In this document: positions 6,473-7,561 of the stretch, piece by piece
How positions within the stretch are numbered: position 1 is the first letter of the stretch
Layout: each line of letters starts with the position of its first letter
The notes under the pieces: generated by a model
Seen by the model: the letters and a program-made list of their open reading frames with translations, nothing else
What the model was told of the DNA's origin: nothing
Databases searched by the model: none
Source: REEB426 sp964551975
GTDB lineage: Bacteria > Actinomycetota > Actinomycetes > S36-B12
NCBI GenBank assembly: GCA_964551975.1
Contig: CAZKFI010000092.1
Coordinates: 1 to 7,561, forward strand
DNA: 7,561 bases
Direction: 5' to 3'
Program-made: the position numbers and the translations under genes

Positions 6473-6826
6473 CCTTCAGCGTATCGAGCGGACGGTGGCC
6501 CGAGCAGTCCAGTGGCTCAGCATCAAGAGCAGGGGTGGGTCACGACCTGCAAATGGACCCCGTCATTGGCGCGGTGTATCTCGCGACCGGGTTGACGACA
6601 CGTCACCTGCCCCGACGCTGACGAAAGCCCGGCCTGAAGCCGGGGGAGCGCTGAGCAAATCGCTGGGCCCATGGTTAGGTGGAGTCGGTGTCCAGGTCTG
6701 GAAGAAAATCGCTCATGTTGCACCGAGGATGACTGACCTGCGAGAACAAGCTGCGTCACGGCCAACATCGGTCACACCCCGCATATGCAGGCCCTAGCTC
6801 ACACTCACGCCCTAACTACACGCTCT
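6473..6826. other. Intergenic stretch without a convincing gene
   Basis: About 350 bases upstream of the PAP2 gene. Open frames here lack a ribosome binding site, plausible protein composition or recognisable motifs, and the longest runs antisense into the PAP2 gene. Visible structure consists of a short inverted repeat TGACG-ACA-CGTCA (6593-6605), a GC-rich hairpin at 6628-6644, and TACACGCTC at 6817-6825. The last is the exact reverse complement of GAGCGTGTA inside the repeat that follows. No tRNA-like or other RNA gene was seen. Confidence 0.5.
6628..6644. terminator. GC-rich hairpin, possible weak terminator
   Basis: CCCGGC and GCCGGG form a perfect 6-bp all-GC stem around a 5-base loop. 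On the minus strand the stem is followed by CTTTCGT, a poor T-tract; on the plus strand it is followed by GGAGCG. It could stop minus-strand transcription entering from the right before the PAP2 gene, but without a proper U-run this is a guess. Confidence 0.25.
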
Positions 6827-6888
6827 ATCTACCTATCTATTTATCTATCTATATATATACGGAAGGGTGAGCGTGTACGCGGCAAGGG
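6827..6888 (+). repeat. Repeat unit, copy 1: (ATCT)n-like tract plus conserved 3' half
   Basis: This 62-bp unit starts with an imperfect ATCT/CTAT tetranucleotide tract ending in ATATATATAC, followed by GGAAGGGTGAGCG and TGTACGCGGCAAGGG. A near-identical 60-bp copy lies immediately after the N gap at 6987. The only difference is that the A/T stretch reads ATATATATAC here and ATGTATAC there: a 2-base length difference plus one substitution. The tract is strikingly AT-rich for this GC-rich window. GAGCGTGTA at 6869-6877 is the reverse complement of TACACGCTC just outside the unit at 6817-6825. Confidence 0.8.
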
Positions 6889-6976
6889 ATGGCCGCGATC
6901 ACGGCGAGCGCAGCCTTGCAGATCCACGTAGATGACCGTGGCACGCTCGAGGTGGGCAAAGCCGATGACTTTGGCA
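6889..6976 (+). pseudogene. Amidohydrolase (YtcJ-type) C-terminal fragment, first copy, cut by the gap
   Basis: Bases 6890-6976 match 7181-7267 with five substitutions in 87 positions. In the matching frame they read AAITASAALQIHVDDRGTLE followed by VGKADDFG, part of the C-terminal end of amidohydrolase 3 (YtcJ-like) metal-dependent hydrolases. The frame's apparent ATG (6889) comes from the junction with the repeat unit and has no Shine-Dalgarno sequence; a TGA precedes it in frame at 6868. The sequence ends at the run of N. The fragment has lost the metal-binding barrel that carries catalysis and cannot encode a working enzyme. One substitution changes the conserved Trp of AAW to Leu, suggesting drift. 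Confidence 0.6.
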
Positions 6977-6986
6977 NNNNNNNNNN
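6977..6986. other. Assembly gap (10 N)
   Basis: Ten undetermined bases. The round number is a usual scaffold placeholder, so the true distance is unknown. The gap lies inside a duplicated region, with the same repeat unit on either side, which is the classic place for a short-read assembly to break. Confidence 0.95.
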
Positions 6987-7046
6987 ATCTACCTATCTAT
7001 TTATCTATCTATGTATACGGAAGGGTGAGCGTGTACGCGGCAAGGG
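6987..7046 (+). repeat. Repeat unit, copy 2
   Basis: Second copy of the unit at 6827-6888, starting exactly at the edge of the gap. Its upstream flank is therefore unknown and the unit may extend further left. The tetranucleotide tract and the GGAAGGGTGAGCG half are conserved, with one substitution and two fewer bases in the A/T stretch. After the shared GGCAAGGG the copies part: copy 1 runs straight into the amidohydrolase fragment, while copy 2 has 134 further bases (7047-7180) before the same sequence resumes. Confidence 0.8.
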
Positions 7047-7071
7047 GAAGGTCTGAACACATGCTGAGTAG

Positions 7072-7365
7072 CACCTCCTGCTGCAACACCAAGGTTCTGG
7101 CCGCACCGCTGTTCTGCGTCAAACAAAGGCTGACGGTCAGATGCTCAATGCAGCCGAGTATGCGACACCAGAACAGGCGCTGGCCGCGATCACGACGAGC
7201 GCAGCCTGGCAGATCCACGCGGATGACCGTGGCACGCTCGAGGTGGGCAAAGCCGCTGACTTTGGCATCGCTGACGGAAATCCCTGGGGCTCCGATCCCG
7301 CAGGCTGGGCGGATATTGCATTACAGGCGACCTATGTGGCAAGGGAAATCTCTTGGCAGGCGTAA
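7072..7365 (+). pseudogene. Truncated amidohydrolase 3 (YtcJ-type) C-terminal remnant
   Basis: The reading frame ending at TAA 7363-7365 encodes ATPEQALAAITTSAAWQIHA, then DDRGTLEVGKAADFGIADGN, then ATYVAREISWQA. This is the C-terminal end of YtcJ-like amidohydrolases (pattern E-A-L-x-A-x-T-x-x-A-A-W, D-R-G-S-L-E-V-G-K-x-A-D-F, D-I-x-V-x-A-T-Y-V). Family-like sequence continues upstream of the internal ATG at 7141 (DGQMLNAAE), so that ATG is not a true start. The frame closes at TAG 7069-7071. A neighbouring frame just upstream reads VLAAPLFCVKQR, which could be the earlier part of the gene shifted out of frame near 7128. Full-length relatives exceed 500 residues; the catalytic barrel and all metal ligands are absent. 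It is a dead remnant unless the missing part lies in the unassembled gap. The stop seems native. Confidence 0.65.
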
Positions 7366-7432
7366 CCGCCTGGTCCAAAAGGTTAGAGCTGGTGCAGGAA
7401 GTCCTACGGCGGAATCGTTCTTGGAGGGTGAC

Positions 7433-7561
7433 ATGCGCAAGGGGCTGCTGAGCGTTGGCATAGGTGCACTAGCGATCGCGGTGGCCTGGGCCCCCGTCTC
7501 GGCATCGCCGTTGCCGCGGATCGGTTCAGGGGATGTCACCTGCGTGCTGGCTCCCGAGGCC
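7433..7561 (+). CDS. Secreted protein, N-terminal part (runs off the window)
   Basis: An ATG at 7433 with a strong ribosome binding site (GGAGGG, 7423-7428) opens 43 codons to the window edge. The start MRKGLLSVGIGALAIAVAWA is a classic Sec signal peptide: basic n-region (R2, K3), hydrophobic core of about 15 residues, and a small-residue cleavage site V-S-A at 22-24 followed by SPLPR. The first mature residues include GDVTCVLAPEA with one cysteine. No lipobox is present, so secretion rather than lipoprotein anchoring is expected. The family cannot be told from so little mature sequence. It lies 67 bases after the amidohydrolase remnant on the same strand. Confidence 0.75.
   Translation, partial: MRKGLLSVGIGALAIAVAWAPVSASPLPRIGSGDVTCVLAPEA

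Noticed and set aside
6593..6605. TGACG-ACA-CGTCA inverted repeat as an operator
   Set aside because: No promoter elements next to it and no gene start within about 120 bases.
6360..6797. Plus-strand open frame of 145 codons across the PAP2 5' end
   Set aside because: Antisense to the PAP2 N-terminus for its first third; composition rich in R, P, T with no motif and no ribosome binding site.
6827..7046. CRISPR array suggested by repeats of about 60 bp
   Set aside because: Only two copies, a low-complexity repeat, no regular spacers, and the intervening sequence is a gene fragment.
7141..7365. A 74-residue standalone gene starting at ATG 7141
   Set aside because: Family-like residues continue upstream of this ATG, it has no Shine-Dalgarno sequence, and the product would be only the tail of a large enzyme.
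7061..7561. Alternative plus-strand frame from ATG 7061, apparently open through the amidohydrolase remnant into the secreted-protein gene
   Set aside because: Its translation over the remnant is an arginine/proline-rich shadow, while the other frame shows clear family similarity; the secreted protein has its own GGAGGG site and signal peptide at 7433.

Overview
The window looks like a chromosomal scaffold from an actinobacterium. The coding strands are fairly GC-rich with G/C-biased third positions. There are GTG starts, one promoter placed for leaderless translation, and protein families (LIP-type alpha/beta hydrolases without signal peptides, FUSC membrane proteins, PAP2 phosphatase, IS21-type IstA) common in that phylum. 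The lineage is inferred from style, not from a marker gene. A run of 10 N shows that it is a scaffold, possibly metagenome-derived.

Layout: 1-126 is a possible divergent partial gene on the minus strand, followed by a leader region with two inverted repeats (140-153 and 164-183). 229-5762 is a plus-strand block: a compact FUSC-type membrane protein (229-1272), a LIP-family hydrolase (1337-2440), a full-size FUSC-family membrane protein starting 4 bases after that hydrolase (GTG at 2445, to 4337), a decayed minus-strand IS21 istA fragment (about 4338-4610), and a second LIP hydrolase (4668-5762) with a probable leaderless promoter. Convergent to it is a PAP2-family membrane phosphatase (5792-6466, minus).

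6473-6826 has no convincing gene. 6827-7365 is a damaged repeat region: a 60-62 bp unit made of an (ATCT)n-like tract plus a conserved 3' half occurs on both sides of the N gap, and each copy is followed by a fragment of the C-terminus of a YtcJ-type (amidohydrolase 3) protein. The first fragment is 29 codons and runs into the gap; the second is about 98 codons, lacks the 5' part of the gene and ends at a natural-looking stop. At 7433 a secreted protein starts with a good ribosome binding site and a clear signal peptide and runs off the window.

Working together: two paralogous cytosolic-looking LIP hydrolases alternate with two FUSC-type membrane proteins. FUSC proteins are related to aromatic-acid and fusaric-acid efflux pumps. 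A plausible inference is an ester-hydrolysis and acid-export (detoxification or catabolic overflow) module. The substrate cannot be read from the sequence. Both hydrolases share an oddity: the usual catalytic-acid position of the family appears not to be Asp.
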